Positions 63,737 through 64,000 of a stretch of 64,000 bases of DNA are shown here, in pieces (positions within the stretch are counted from its first letter, which is position 1; every line of letters begins with the position of its first letter). The notes beneath the pieces were generated by a model. The model was not told the origin of the DNA and did no database searches. It saw only the letters and a list, made by a program, of their open reading frames with translations. The position numbers and the translations under genes were made by a program. Origin of the DNA: Geminocystis sp. NIES-3708 (lineage in GTDB: Bacteria; Cyanobacteriota; Cyanobacteriia; Cyanobacteriales; Cyanobacteriaceae); the NCBI RefSeq assembly GCF_001548095.1, contig NZ_AP014815.1, positions 434,001 through 498,000 on the forward strand, written 5' to 3'.

Positions 63737-64000
63737 ATGTTTCAACTTCCCCAATTTTATCAGGAGTATTTAAAAAAACAGTTTAATTTACCTCAATATT
63801 TAACTCTTTGTCTTTTAGTTAATTTACTTCAAAATCTTAAAACTGTTAGGTTAGAAGAAATGGCAAAACTTTTTCCTTATCCGATTAAATTAAGAAGTAG
63901 AATTAAAAAGTTACAAAGATTTTTAAGTCTGAAAAATTGGAAAGTTGAAACCATATGGTTTCCGATTTTAAAATCATGGATTATGAACCAATGGGAATCA
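63737..64000 (+). mobile_element. IS4-type transposase, N-terminal part (cut by window end)
   Basis: From ATG 63737 the open frame runs off the window (88 codons): MFQLPQFYQEYLKKQFNLPQ, YLTLCLLVNLLQNL and KLRSRIKKLQRFLSLKNWKV. This is the N-terminal helical region of IS4-family transposases common in cyanobacteria. The left end of the element was not identified. It borders the toxin-antitoxin cluster. Confidence 0.8.

Overview
The window is cyanobacterial chromosome. It carries a complete high-affinity NDH-1 CO2-uptake operon (ndhF3, ndhD3, cupA, cupS), an SLH/OprB-type porin, a BgtAB-type amino-acid transporter, an Atx1-type copper chaperone and many HIP1 octamers (GCGATCGC). The very low G+C and the gene set suggest a unicellular Cyanobacterium/Geminocystis/Synechocystis-like organism; this placement is inference.

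Layout. 1-2.8 kb: ilvC and a fused oligopeptide ABC ATPase. 2.8-10.1 kb: a LysR regulator (NdhR/CcmR type, TTG start) and the CO2-uptake operon, with a Tat-exported beta-carbonic anhydrase between ndhF3 and ndhD3. The same 16-bp element lies upstream of both the regulator and ndhF3. 11-20 kb: carbon metabolism, with PutA (carrying repeat DNA translated inside its linker), a CBM20 alpha-amylase, a KDPG-type aldolase, a GT4 glycosyltransferase and gnd. 20.1-22.5 kb: a small degraded island next to tRNA-Phe, made of two nested IS1-type elements, coiled-coil genes and a decayed second copy of the tRNA 3' half. 22.8-33.2 kb: ilvE, a kinase-SUMF1 fusion, a FIST protein, a two-component pair, a YqiJ/flotillin pair and a CorC-like protein.

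33.3-45.6 kb is the most interesting region: kdpA, kdpB, a KdpF/G-like peptide and kdpC, interrupted by an antisense hicB-like gene and a Uma2 gene. Then come corA, a c-di-AMP (ydaO/yuaA-type) riboswitch, a three-gene NrtB/NrtA/NrtD-type ABC transporter, and a KdpD that lacks its kinase. A PgpH-like 7TM-HD protein, the family that hydrolyses c-di-AMP, is encoded at 50.3-52.7 kb. Potassium, magnesium and an unidentified ABC substrate may therefore share c-di-AMP control.

45.7-60.9 kb: a subtilase with Glu in place of the catalytic Asp, Atx1, CysE, an M16 protease, an SH3b protein, the PgpH homologue, LarC, a Sua5/YrdC protein, a DUF2256 zinc peptide, a porin, BgtB/BgtA, a strong promoter with an 18-bp hairpin (candidate small RNA), and a DppB-type permease. 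61-64 kb: toxin-antitoxin genes (AbrB, YefM-YoeB, HicBA), a repeat-containing exported protein ended by an in-frame TGA, and the start of an IS4-type transposase cut by the window edge.

A dispersed repeat with core CGCAAAGGCGCAAAG (about eight copies) lies between many genes. One copy is translated at the start of the histidine kinase; another supplies the ribosome-binding site of its response regulator.
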